Assembly: GCA_030621275.1 (NCBI GenBank)
Contig: JAUXHY010000092.1
Coordinates: 1-5,809, forward strand
Origin: a bacterium
GTDB taxonomy: Bacteria > Fidelibacterota > Marinisomatia > Marinisomatales > JAHJCW01
Direction: 5' to 3'
DNA: 5,809 bases
The translations under genes and the position numbers were made by a program. Below, piece after piece: positions 1-5,809 of this stretch. The number at the start of each line of letters is the position of its first letter. Position 1 is the first letter of the stretch. The notes under the pieces were generated by a model. The model searched no databases and was not told the DNA's origin. It saw nothing but the letters and a program-made list of their open reading frames with translations.

Positions 1-20
1 GTCCTTCGTGTTTTCGTGGT
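1..20. repeat. Possible dispersed short repeat at the left edge
   Basis: The first 20 bases contain CTTCGTG, then TTTT, then CGTGG, immediately downstream of the stop codon of the PLP enzyme gene. Read on the minus strand it is an ACCACGAA..ACACGAAGG type sequence. From memory, close variants (CTTCGTGTCTTCGTGGT) occur as dispersed intergenic repeats in many environmental bacterial genomes. Only one, edge-truncated copy is visible, so its repeat nature cannot be shown here. No hairpin followed by a T-run is visible, so the operon's terminator, if any, lies outside the window. Confidence 0.4.
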
Positions 21-1478
21 TTATCCAACCAATCCGGTTTTTTTATTGAATTCAATTATTTCTTTATCCCATTCATCAACTTTGGCGTATTGCGCTGCCC
101 AATAATGCTCATCATACCATTGCGCATTTAGTTCCTCGACAGTTTTTCCCTGCTGTTCTACCCACGTGAAATATTTCAAATTATGCATCCGTTTACGGTC
201 GTAATAGGATGTCTCCAACAAATTATCCGTACCAATTTCAAGTAAGCGACTATGATAATCAATAGCTGCATGTTTGGCAGTGTATTTACCAAATTTTTCA
301 TGCGCTTCTCTATAGCGTGATTGATATAACTCCATCGAATCAGTGGCGACTGTAAAGACTACATCATCTTCGTTCATTTCATAATATTTCGCCATTTTGA
401 TAGCGCCAATTATGTTGGCGATGGAAGAAATACCAAGAAGATCTAATTTCTCTATGATTTCCGTTGAAATACCATTTTCAGAAAGTAATTGATGTCCTTC
501 AGCTTCGTTGAATAACCGCAGGAGATTCATTACTCTTTCATCGTCAATGGCTGCAACCATATCAGTATTTTTCATATTGTGAATCCAAGGGACATGTTTA
601 TCTCCAATACCTTCGATACGGTGGAAGCCATAGCCATTGTACAATAGAGTAGGGCATTGTAGTGCTTCGCCTGCGCCGACTTTTATCGTCGGATATTGTG
701 TTTTAAGATAATCACCCGAGCCAAGCGTTCCTGCGGAACCCTGTGTTAAAAATAGGGCGCGTAAATTATGTTTATCATCAAATTGTGATTGAAAAACCTC
801 CTGCATTGCCGGACCGGTTACAGCATAATGCCAAAGCGCATTTCCAATTTCATCAAATTGATTTAATACGACAATTTCATCTCCGCGCTCAGCTTTCAAT
901 TCCTTTACTTTATCATAAATTTCCTTTACGTTGCTTTCTCCTCCGGGAGTGCTAATAACTTCAGCGCCAACTTTATGTAACCAATCAAAGCGTTCTTGCG
1001 ACATTTCCTCAGGCAAAACTGCAATAGATGGACAACCCAATAGATATCCATCGTATGCGCCACCGCGGCAATAATTTCCGGTAGATGGCCACAATGCCTT
1101 TTGAGTTGTAGGATCAAATCTACCTGTAATCAATTTTTCAACAAGCGGACCAAACGTTGCACCAACTTTATGTGCACCGGTTGGGAAGTATTTCCCAATT
1201 AAAACGACGATTCTTGCATCAACTCCGGTAAGTGATTTAGGTAGTATCAGATAATTTACTTCACCATAACCACCGCCCGATTTAACCGGTTCATTTTTCC
1301 ATGTTATCCTAAATAAATTCAGTGGATCCAAATCCCATAAACCAATATTACTTAATTTGTTACGAATATTATCCGGTACTAACTCCGGATCGCGCATTTG
1401 TGCGTAAGTCGGAATAATCATGTTGTTTTCCCGACAGCGTTGAATAGTGTTCTTTAGTACTTTTTCCGTATTGTTCAT
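21..1478 (-). CDS. PLP-dependent fold-type II enzyme, cysteine synthase/ammonia-lyase-like, unnamed subfamily
   Basis: The 485-residue product has the landmarks of fold-type II PLP enzymes. A PTGAHKVGA segment (99-107) holds the likely Schiff-base lysine K104. PSTGNYCRGGA (131-141) is the equivalent of the substrate-binding S/T-G-N loop, and the glycine-rich TQGSAGTLGSGDYLK (245-259) should bind the PLP phosphate. It is longer than cysteine synthases or E. coli YgeX (about 300-400 residues). The extra length is at both ends: about 85 N-terminal residues and a charged, aromatic-rich tail (about 390-485, with WYDEHYW). The start ATG has AGGA 9 bases upstream (1488-1491), ending next to the TAA of the carbamoyltransferase gene, 6 bases away. 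Last gene of the operon. By context it may take the place of YgeX (2,3-diaminopropionate ammonia-lyase), but its loop sequences differ clearly from YgeX. The fold assignment is firm; the reaction (lyase, deaminase or beta-replacement) is open. Confidence 0.9.
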   Translation of the reverse strand: MNNTEKVLKNTIQRCRENNMIIPTYAQMRDPELVPDNIRNKLSNIGLWDLDPLNLFRITWKNEPVKSGGGYGEVNYLILPKSLTGVDARIVVLIGKYFPTGAHKVGATFGPLVEKLITGRFDPTTQKALWPSTGNYCRGGAYDGYLLGCPSIAVLPEEMSQERFDWLHKVGAEVISTPGGESNVKEIYDKVKELKAERGDEIVVLNQFDEIGNALWHYAVTGPAMQEVFQSQFDDKHNLRALFLTQGSAGTLGSGDYLKTQYPTIKVGAGEALQCPTLLYNGYGFHRIEGIGDKHVPWIHNMKNTDMVAAIDDERVMNLLRLFNEAEGHQLLSENGISTEIIEKLDLLGISSIANIIGAIKMAKYYEMNEDDVVFTVATDSMELYQSRYREAHEKFGKYTAKHAAIDYHSRLLEIGTDNLLETSYYDRKRMHNLKYFTWVEQQGKTVEELNAQWYDEHYWAAQYAKVDEWDKEIIEFNKKTGLVG

Positions 1479-1484
1479 AAATAT

Positions 1485-2477
1485 TTATCCTGTATAATTC
1501 GATTTCATTGTTAATGCCATCACCGCTTTTGAGGTATGTAAGCGGTTTTCCGCTTCATCATATATAACAGATTTTGGTCCGTCAATTACTGAATCCTCAA
1601 CTTCGTTGCCACGGTCGGCTGGTAAGGCGTGCATATAAATTGCTCTGTCTTTGGTAAGTGCCATTCTTTCTTCGGTACATTTCCAATGACGGTTTGCATC
1701 TAACAATTCTCCGCCTGTTGCCTTGTCGGGGTTGGTGACCCAATCGCCCCAATTTTTGGGAATTACGATGTCCGCATCGCTATAAGCGGAATACTGGTCA
1801 TTAGTGACTGTAAAAGTCCCGCCACTTTTTTTAGCGTTTTCCTTCGTTTTAGCGATAACCCAATTCGGTAGCTCATAACCTGGTGGATGAGCTAAAGTAA
1901 CATCCATACCATATCGTGGGAATAGTAAAGCTTGAGATAGTGGGACGGAAATTGGCTTTTTATGGCTAGTTGCGTATGTCCAAATGATTGATATTTTCTT
2001 GCGCTTGGTTTCGCCAAATTTCTCCTTGATTGTGAGCAAATCGGCGATCGCCTGGAGCGGATGATAAAGATCACATTGCATGTTAATAATTGGTGCAGTT
2101 GACCATTTTGCCAAGTCATTTAGATATTTATTGCCAATGCCCCAAAAACAGTTACGGCAGGCAATGGCGTGACCATAACGCGATAAGATAATTGCAGTAT
2201 CTTTGGCAACTTCACCATGCGAAATTTGCATAGTACTAGTGTCAAGAAAATGCGCATGACCACCAAGCTGAGTGATACCTGCTTCCATTGAATTACGAGT
2301 GCGAGTGGATTGTTCAAAGAACATCAGAAATGCAGTTTGATTTTTTACATAATCAATAATTTCGCCATTTTTAAATTTATTTTTTAAATCCGTAGAAACT
2401 GATAATAATGTATCAATTTCGTCTTTTGTCCAATTTTGTAAAGTGATAAAGTGCTTTCCTGTAAATTCTTCGTACAT
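1485..2477 (-). CDS. ygeW: YgeW-type knotted carbamoyltransferase
   Basis: A 330-residue aspartate/ornithine carbamoyltransferase superfamily protein. The carbamoyl-phosphate loop STRTR is at 57-61 and HPLQ at 139-142. Similarity to E. coli YgeW, as I remember its sequence, is clear in NMQCDLYHP (132-140), WTYATSHKKPISVP (166-179, the proline-containing loop that forms the knot in the acetylornithine/YgeW branch), YGMDVTLAHPPGYEL (189-203) and MHALPAD (282-288). The protein is shorter than E. coli YgeW (about 396 residues). The usual HCLP motif reads HALP here (283-286), so the cysteine that touches the second substrate in ornithine-type enzymes is missing. The ATG has AGAGGA (2484-2489) 6 bases upstream, inside the end of ygeY; the genes are 2 bases apart. 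In a catabolic operon it probably runs in reverse, splitting a ureido compound to carbamoyl phosphate. An anabolic acetylornithine role is less likely because no arginine genes are nearby. Substrate unproven. Confidence 0.88.
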   Translation of the reverse strand: MYEEFTGKHFITLQNWTKDEIDTLLSVSTDLKNKFKNGEIIDYVKNQTAFLMFFEQSTRTRNSMEAGITQLGGHAHFLDTSTMQISHGEVAKDTAIILSRYGHAIACRNCFWGIGNKYLNDLAKWSTAPIINMQCDLYHPLQAIADLLTIKEKFGETKRKKISIIWTYATSHKKPISVPLSQALLFPRYGMDVTLAHPPGYELPNWVIAKTKENAKKSGGTFTVTNDQYSAYSDADIVIPKNWGDWVTNPDKATGGELLDANRHWKCTEERMALTKDRAIYMHALPADRGNEVEDSVIDGPKSVIYDEAENRLHTSKAVMALTMKSNYTG

Positions 2478-2479
2478 TT

Positions 2480-3733
2480 TTATTCCTCTGTTATTGCTGA
2501 GTTATCCGTAATTGACGGCATTTTATCTGCATATTTTTCGATGTAAATATTAGGGATTGCTGCATACATGGCTGCAGCCTTTATAAGCTCACTTTTCCAA
2601 GTTCGTTCGTTTGGTGCATGAGCTTGGTCTTCATGTCCCGGTCCAAATCCGATACAGGGAATTCCGTGCATTCCCATGATAGATACACCATTGGTTGAGA
2701 ATGTCCATTTATCAACAATCGGTTCGTCGTTAAATAATTTCTGATATGATTCTACAGCTGCTTTTGTAACCGGATGGTCTTCCTCAATTAGCCAAGTGGG
2801 GAAGTATGTGTCGGCTTGGCAATGGTAATTTGTGTAAGAATATTTATCATATTTATATAGTTCAGCTTTAGCATTGGCATTTTTTACTGCTTGTAATGAA
2901 TAGATTTCATCAAGTGCTGACTCAACCGTTTCGCCGAAAGTAAGACGTCTATCAATCGAAATTGAGCAACCGTCAGCAACTGCGCAACGCGATGGTGATT
3001 CTGAAAAGATCTCTGATATTGTTAGTGAACCTTTTCCAAGAAAATCATGATATTTTAAGCGTTCATTAAGTTGTTCCAATTCCAATATGATTGGAGCCAT
3101 TTTATAAATTGCGTTATCACCACGCTCAGGTGCTGAGCCATGTGCGCTAACACCAATAGTGCTGACTTTTATTTCCATACGCCCACGATGTCCACGATAA
3201 ATTCGGCAGGATGTTGGTTCGGTAATAACAACAAATTCAGGACGTAAATTGGTTTCTTTTAAGATATTTGTCCAGCATAACCCATCACAATCTTCTTCCA
3301 TTATTGTTGCAGTTACAACCAAAGTGTAATCATTCTCTAATCCAAGATCTTTAATAATTTTTCCTGCATAAACTACGGATGCAATTCCACCTTCCTGATC
3401 AGATGCTCCACGTCCAAAAATCAATTCATCATCTTCATAGCCTGTAAGTGGGTCATGTTTCCACTGACTTGGGTCACCGAGACCAACTGTATCAATATGT
3501 CCATCAATTGCAATGACGTGTTTACCGTTTCCAATGAAACCCATTAGGTTGCCCATTGGATCAATTTCTGTGCGGTCAAAACCGACCTTTTCCATTTCTT
3601 TCTTGATACGTTGTATAATAGCTTCTTCATCACCACTTTCACTTGGGATAGCAATCATATCGCGTAAAAATGAAAAAATATCTTGGCTATATAATTCAGT
3701 TCGATTTAAAATTTGTTTATAATCAATATTCAT
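2480..3733 (-). CDS. ygeY: YgeY-type M20 family metallohydrolase
   Basis: A 417-residue M20 family di-zinc amidohydrolase/peptidase with an intact site. DGHIDTV gives H79 and D81, [10 protein letters not shown] gives the bridging D112, MEED gives catalytic E146 and zinc ligand E147, TEPT gives E172, and [10 protein letters not shown] gives H372. The lid-domain segment [15 protein letters not shown] (191-205) carries H198, typical of dimeric M20 members. Length and motifs fit the YgeY group ('selenium metabolism hydrolase'), related to ArgE and DapE. It is cytosolic, with no signal peptide. I chose the ATG at 3731-3733 rather than the TTG just before it because AAAGGA lies 5 bases from the ATG but only 2 from the TTG. 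It starts 9 bases after ssnA and ends 2 bases before ygeW. In context it likely cleaves an amide or ureido bond in a purine-breakdown intermediate; ArgE-like deacetylation or dipeptidase activity cannot be excluded. Confidence 0.92.
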   Translation of the reverse strand: MNIDYKQILNRTELYSQDIFSFLRDMIAIPSESGDEEAIIQRIKKEMEKVGFDRTEIDPMGNLMGFIGNGKHVIAIDGHIDTVGLGDPSQWKHDPLTGYEDDELIFGRGASDQEGGIASVVYAGKIIKDLGLENDYTLVVTATIMEEDCDGLCWTNILKETNLRPEFVVITEPTSCRIYRGHRGRMEIKVSTIGVSAHGSAPERGDNAIYKMAPIILELEQLNERLKYHDFLGKGSLTISEIFSESPSRCAVADGCSISIDRRLTFGETVESALDEIYSLQAVKNANAKAELYKYDKYSYTNYHCQADTYFPTWLIEEDHPVTKAAVESYQKLFNDEPIVDKWTFSTNGVSIMGMHGIPCIGFGPGHEDQAHAPNERTWKSELIKAAAMYAAIPNIYIEKYADKMPSITDNSAITEE

Positions 3734-3738
3734 CAAAT

Positions 3739-3744
3739 TCCTTT
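3739..3744 (-). promoter_or_regulatory. Ribosome binding site that decides the ygeY start
   Basis: On the minus strand AAAGGA ends 5 bases before the ATG at 3733 and only 2 bases before the alternative in-frame TTG at 3736, so the ATG is favoured. The site overlaps the TAA stop of the upstream ssnA gene (3743-3745), which suggests translational coupling of the two genes. Confidence 0.7.
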
Positions 3745-5059
3745 AAATAGTCTTCATTTTGTTCCATAATCGTAATGATTGTTTCTGTGCATTCGCTTTG
3801 ATATTCTGTTCGGAAACATTAATAAGTTTACGGTTTTTTACACGGTATTCCCCACGAGTAATTACATCGGTCGGTTGGCCGAAACCGAACAGGATGTGTC
3901 CTATAAAATTATCTTCTGTTATAGCTGTTCGTGGTTGGTAATCGTAAATTGCCAAATCAGCTTGATTGCCAGAGGATAGATGCCCAATTTTTTGTCGAAA
4001 AGCACGAGAAACAATAATCGGATTGTTTTTGAATAATAACTCCAAATAGTTTATTGAAGATTCACGACTCTGTAAATGGGAACTACGTATTAATGTGCCT
4101 TGTTGAGCTTCTTCAAGCATGTTTGCTCTCATACCATCCGTGCCGAGCCCCGCATTCATTGATGAAATATGAGTGTTTGGAAGCATCCCAACTCTATTGT
4201 TAGCATTTGAAGTTGGATTATGTACTAATGTTGCTCCCGCATTTTTCAGCAATTTCATATCTTTATCTGATGAATGAATTCCGTGAATGATAAAGCTATG
4301 TTCATTAATTAATTTGAACTTATTCAAGCGGTCTATTACAGATTTGTAACCTTTTGACTTTGCATCAATTTCGTCTGCTTTATCTTCAGCAACGTGGATA
4401 TGAATACCCCAATTTCCCAATCCTTTTAATTCATTATAAATCGATTTTAACGATTCATCTGATAACGTAAATGAAGCGTGTAATCCGATTAGTGGATGAA
4501 CATATTTATTATTATGGAATTTTTCAAATGATTCGATATTTTCTATTAAACCGGATTTGAAAAATTCTTTTCCGTTTCTATCTGTAGTCTCAAATGCTAC
4601 CGATATATTTTGTCCAAAAATTTCAGCGACATTAGATAATAATCCCAACGATCCTTTAGAAAAACTTGGACTTGAATGATGATCAAATACAGTTGTCACA
4701 CCTGAACGCAAACAATCTAATAATCCTGCTTCAAAGGATGCTTTTGTAGAATCTTTGTCCAATGCTAAGTCTAATTTCCACCATACTTCTTTTAATATTT
4801 CAACAAAATTAGTTGGATTATTCTTTGGCGGCGGTATTCCCATTGCTAATTCGGAATAAAGATGCGTGTGAGCATTTATCATTCCCGGTAAAACGGTTTT
4901 TCCATTTAGGTCAATTGTCTCATCCGCAGAAATATTTAACGCCGAACCGGCGCCAACTTTAACGATTATCTCATCTTCGATGAGTATATATCCGTTTTCT
5001 ATATATTCTGTTTCACCAAATGGATCGATTATGCGGGCATTTGTAAGTAGTCTATTCAT
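3743..5059 (-). CDS. ssnA: SsnA-type amidohydrolase (chlorohydrolase/guanine deaminase-like)
   Basis: A 438-residue amidohydrolase-superfamily protein with the TIM-barrel metal site complete. INAHTHLYS supplies H64 and H66, HIHVAEDKAD supplies H222 and acid E225, IIHGIH (257-262) holds the next histidine, and GLGTDGM supplies D308. An N-terminal small beta domain (1-55) and a C-terminal urease-like strand region (about 360-410, QADLAIYDY) complete the fold. WWKLDLAL, FDHHSSP, GLHASFTLSDE and HNPTSNANN point to the SsnA branch rather than atrazine chlorohydrolase or MTA deaminase. It is cytosolic. First gene of the four-gene operon; a 103-base gap with hairpin repeats separates it from the hydroxylase. 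No Shine-Dalgarno sequence is visible before the ATG, unlike the three genes downstream. It presumably hydrolyses an amino group or ring C-N bond of a purine-derived compound; the exact substrate is not shown by sequence. Confidence 0.9.
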   Translation of the reverse strand: MNRLLTNARIIDPFGETEYIENGYILIEDEIIVKVGAGSALNISADETIDLNGKTVLPGMINAHTHLYSELAMGIPPPKNNPTNFVEILKEVWWKLDLALDKDSTKASFEAGLLDCLRSGVTTVFDHHSSPSFSKGSLGLLSNVAEIFGQNISVAFETTDRNGKEFFKSGLIENIESFEKFHNNKYVHPLIGLHASFTLSDESLKSIYNELKGLGNWGIHIHVAEDKADEIDAKSKGYKSVIDRLNKFKLINEHSFIIHGIHSSDKDMKLLKNAGATLVHNPTSNANNRVGMLPNTHISSMNAGLGTDGMRANMLEEAQQGTLIRSSHLQSRESSINYLELLFKNNPIIVSRAFRQKIGHLSSGNQADLAIYDYQPRTAITEDNFIGHILFGFGQPTDVITRGEYRVKNRKLINVSEQNIKANAQKQSLRLWNKMKTI

Positions 5060-5094
5060 AGTTTAGATTAATTTAATAAACATTAAATTTACAA

Positions 5095-5117
5095 GATTCC
5101 TACCTTTACAGGAATGA
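5095..5117 (-). repeat. TCATTCC..GGAATC hairpin repeat, copy 1
   Basis: ATTCCT (5096-5101) pairs with AGGAAT (5110-5115) across an 8-base loop. Read on the minus strand it begins TCATTCCTG and ends AGGAATC, a form common among dispersed intergenic repeats of many environmental genomes. It lies in the gap between the hydroxylase and ssnA and faces the second copy in the opposite orientation. Confidence 0.6.
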
Positions 5118-5156
5118 AAAACAGAAAAAGTTGTCATTCCCGATTTAGTCGGGAAT
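5116..5156 (-). terminator. Possible transcription terminator after the hydroxylase gene
   Basis: Read on the minus strand, the 8-bp hairpin (5156 to 5136) just after the hydroxylase TAA is followed by GACAACTTTTTCTGTTTTTC, which is T-rich but starts 5 bases after the stem. This could act as a weak intrinsic terminator or an attenuator between the hydroxylase and ssnA. The structure is equally explained by the repeat itself, so termination is only a suggestion. Confidence 0.3.
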
Positions 5157-5157
5157 T
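5134..5157 (+). repeat. TCATTCCC..GGGAAT hairpin repeat, copy 2
   Basis: ATTCCCGA (5136-5143) pairs perfectly with TCGGGAAT (5149-5156) across the 5-base loop TTTAG. The TCATTCC start matches copy 1 on the other strand, so the two form an inverted pair about 16 bases apart. It begins only 6 bases after the hydroxylase stop codon. Confidence 0.7.
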
Positions 5158-5162
5158 TATTT

Positions 5163-5809
5163 TTAGATATTATCCAATATCTCCAAAACTTTCTCAGGAC
5201 TTATTGGAATTTCATTAATTGGTTTTCCGATAGCATTGCTCACAGCGTTGGCAATCGCAGCGGCGGTGGGAATAATAGCCGGTTCACCGATTCCTTTTGC
5301 TCCCCATGGTCCAAGTGGTTCGGGGTCTTCTACAATTATTGTTTCAACTTCACTAATATCCAACGCGGTTGGGAGCAAATAAGTTGATAAATTATCTGTT
5401 AAAACTTTTCCATTATTGATTTTGAAATTCTCAGTTAGTGCATAGCCAATTCCCTGCGCGACTCCGCCTTCAACCTGTGCTTCTATTCCGGCTGGATTGA
5501 TTGTTTTACCAACATCATGAGCTGCCCATACTTTTTCGACTTTTACTAATCCGGTGAGTTTGTCAACCCGCACTTTTGCGATATGTGTCGCATAGGAATA
5601 TGTAAAATATGCTTCTCCCTGACCGGTTTCCGCATCATAATCTAATTTTGGTGTATGCCACCATCCATCTTGTGATATTAATGATTCCCCTCTCGAGAGG
5701 GGTGGCTCCGACGAAGTCGAAGACGGGGTGTGTCTATACATAAAATCAATCAGATCACTAAAACTAACTTTTTCATTAGTTTTTAAATTGCCAGCAAAAT
5801 CATTTTGAA
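5163..5809 (-). CDS. Molybdenum hydroxylase (xanthine dehydrogenase family), C-terminal part, cut by the window edge
   Basis: The reading frame is open to the right edge (214 visible residues), so the ATG at 5739-5741 is internal and not the start. The visible part is the end of the molybdopterin-binding domain of xanthine dehydrogenase/aldehyde oxidase-type large subunits. It shows AAHDVGKTINP (95-105 of the fragment), QVEGGVAQGIGYAL (111-124) and PWGAKGIGEPA (167-177), whose E175 matches the catalytic glutamate that activates the substrate in this family. These enzymes hydroxylate purines or other N-heterocycles with a Mo-pterin cofactor and pass electrons to FeS/FAD partners, which would lie outside the window. 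Beside ssnA, ygeY and ygeW it resembles the E. coli XdhD context, but XdhA/XdhB-like or other heterocycle hydroxylases are possible. A GC-rich repeat is inserted in frame at about residues 26-41 (HTPSSTSSEPPLSRGE), after MYR and before LISQDGWWHTP. Confidence 0.87.
   Translation of the reverse strand, partial: QNDFAGNLKTNEKVSFSDLIDFMYRHTPSSTSSEPPLSRGESLISQDGWWHTPKLDYDAETGQGEAYFTYSYATHIAKVRVDKLTGLVKVEKVWAAHDVGKTINPAGIEAQVEGGVAQGIGYALTENFKINNGKVLTDNLSTYLLPTALDISEVETIIVEDPEPLGPWGAKGIGEPAIIPTAAAIANAVSNAIGKPINEIPISPEKVLEILDNI
5687..5732 (-). repeat. GC-rich palindromic repeat inserted in frame in the hydroxylase gene
   Basis: The element holds a perfect 16-base palindrome CCCCTCTCGAGAGGGG (5687-5702) and a small hairpin CGAC-GAA-GTCG (5709-5719), and ends in GGGGTGTG. 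It is much richer in G+C than the flanking gene. Read on the minus strand it begins CACACCCCGTC and ends in CCCCTCTCGAGAGGGG, a type of dispersed repeat I recall from Bacteroidota/Ignavibacteriota-like genomes. It adds about 15 codons without breaking the frame. The exact insertion ends and any target duplication cannot be fixed from one copy. Confidence 0.7.

Larger units (their letters stand above)
21..5059 (-). other. Four-gene operon ssnA-ygeY-ygeW-PLP enzyme
   Basis: Four same-strand genes are separated by 9, 2 and 6 bases, with each downstream ribosome binding site lying in, or touching, the end of the preceding gene. No terminator or promoter can fit between them, so they are likely one transcript. 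The hydroxylase upstream may be on the same transcript or may end at the hairpins in the 103-base gap; no clear promoter can be recognised in that AT-rich gap. Confidence 0.85.

Noticed and set aside
743..955. Plus-strand open frame of about 70 codons
   Set aside because: It lies wholly inside the PLP enzyme gene on the other strand, resembles no family, and is explained as an antisense shadow.
926..1117. Second minus-strand frame of 63 codons
   Set aside because: It overlaps the PLP enzyme gene in another frame across its conserved STGN region; the main frame is clearly the coding one.
1892..2317. Two consecutive minus-strand frames inside the carbamoyltransferase gene
   Set aside because: They are out-of-frame shadows of conserved ygeW coding sequence. 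There is no frameshift, as the main frame runs unbroken with all motifs.
3513..3722. Plus-strand open frame of 69 codons opposite ygeY
   Set aside because: It is antisense to the conserved H79/D81 region of the hydrolase and has no recognisable product.
3734..3736. TTG as the start of ygeY
   Set aside because: It lies only 2 bases from the AAAGGA site, whereas the next codon, ATG at 3731-3733, has normal spacing.
3759..3979. Overlapping plus-strand frames opposite the ssnA 3' end
   Set aside because: Two mutually overlapping short frames antisense to a well-supported gene, with cysteine/phenylalanine-rich composition typical of shadows.
5060..5094. Possible sigma-70-like promoter (TTGTAA ... 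TTAATC) upstream of ssnA
   Set aside because: The -10 match is poor, and in such AT-rich DNA matches of this quality arise by chance.
5739..5741. ATG as the true start of a short 192-residue protein
   Set aside because: The frame continues upstream to the edge with residues typical of the family (VSFSDLIDFMYR), so this methionine is internal.

Overview
The window is a compact catabolic gene block. All five genes lie on the minus strand, so transcription runs from the right edge to the left. In that order they are: the C-terminal end of a molybdenum hydroxylase of the xanthine dehydrogenase family (cut by the right edge), an SsnA-type amidohydrolase, a YgeY-type M20 metallohydrolase, a YgeW-type (knotted) carbamoyltransferase, and a fold-type II PLP enzyme of a subfamily I cannot name. 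The last four are separated by only 9, 2 and 6 bases and almost certainly form one operon. In two of the three junctions the Shine-Dalgarno sequence overlaps the upstream stop codon or runs up against it.

The combination SsnA + YgeY + YgeW + PLP ammonia-lyase-like enzyme + xanthine dehydrogenase-like hydroxylase matches the gene set of the E. coli ygeW-ygeX-ygeY ... ssnA-ygfK-xdhD region. That set is traditionally labelled 'selenium metabolism' and has more recently been linked to anaerobic purine/uric acid breakdown in gut bacteria. My reading is that the window encodes part of a fermentative purine (or related N-heterocycle) pathway. The hydroxylase would act on the ring, SsnA and YgeY would hydrolyse C-N bonds of ring and ureido intermediates, YgeW would recover carbamoyl phosphate from a ureido compound, and the PLP enzyme would finish on the resulting amino acid. 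The exact substrates are inference. The PLP enzyme is not a recognisable YgeX orthologue, which makes it the most interesting gene here.

The DNA is AT-rich, with three families of short dispersed repeats: a 46-base GC-rich palindromic element inserted in frame inside the hydroxylase gene (about 5687-5732), a pair of inverted 'TCATTCC...GGAAT' hairpin repeats between the hydroxylase and ssnA (about 5095-5157), and a 'CTTCGTG...TTCGTGG' type repeat at the left edge (1-20). Such repeats are familiar from environmental genomes of the Bacteroidota/Ignavibacteriota and neighbouring candidate phyla. I suggest an anaerobe of that broad kind, with low confidence; no phylogenetic marker gene is present.

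No RNA genes, transposase genes, CRISPR arrays or convincing plus-strand genes are present. No stretch over 300 bases lacks a gene.
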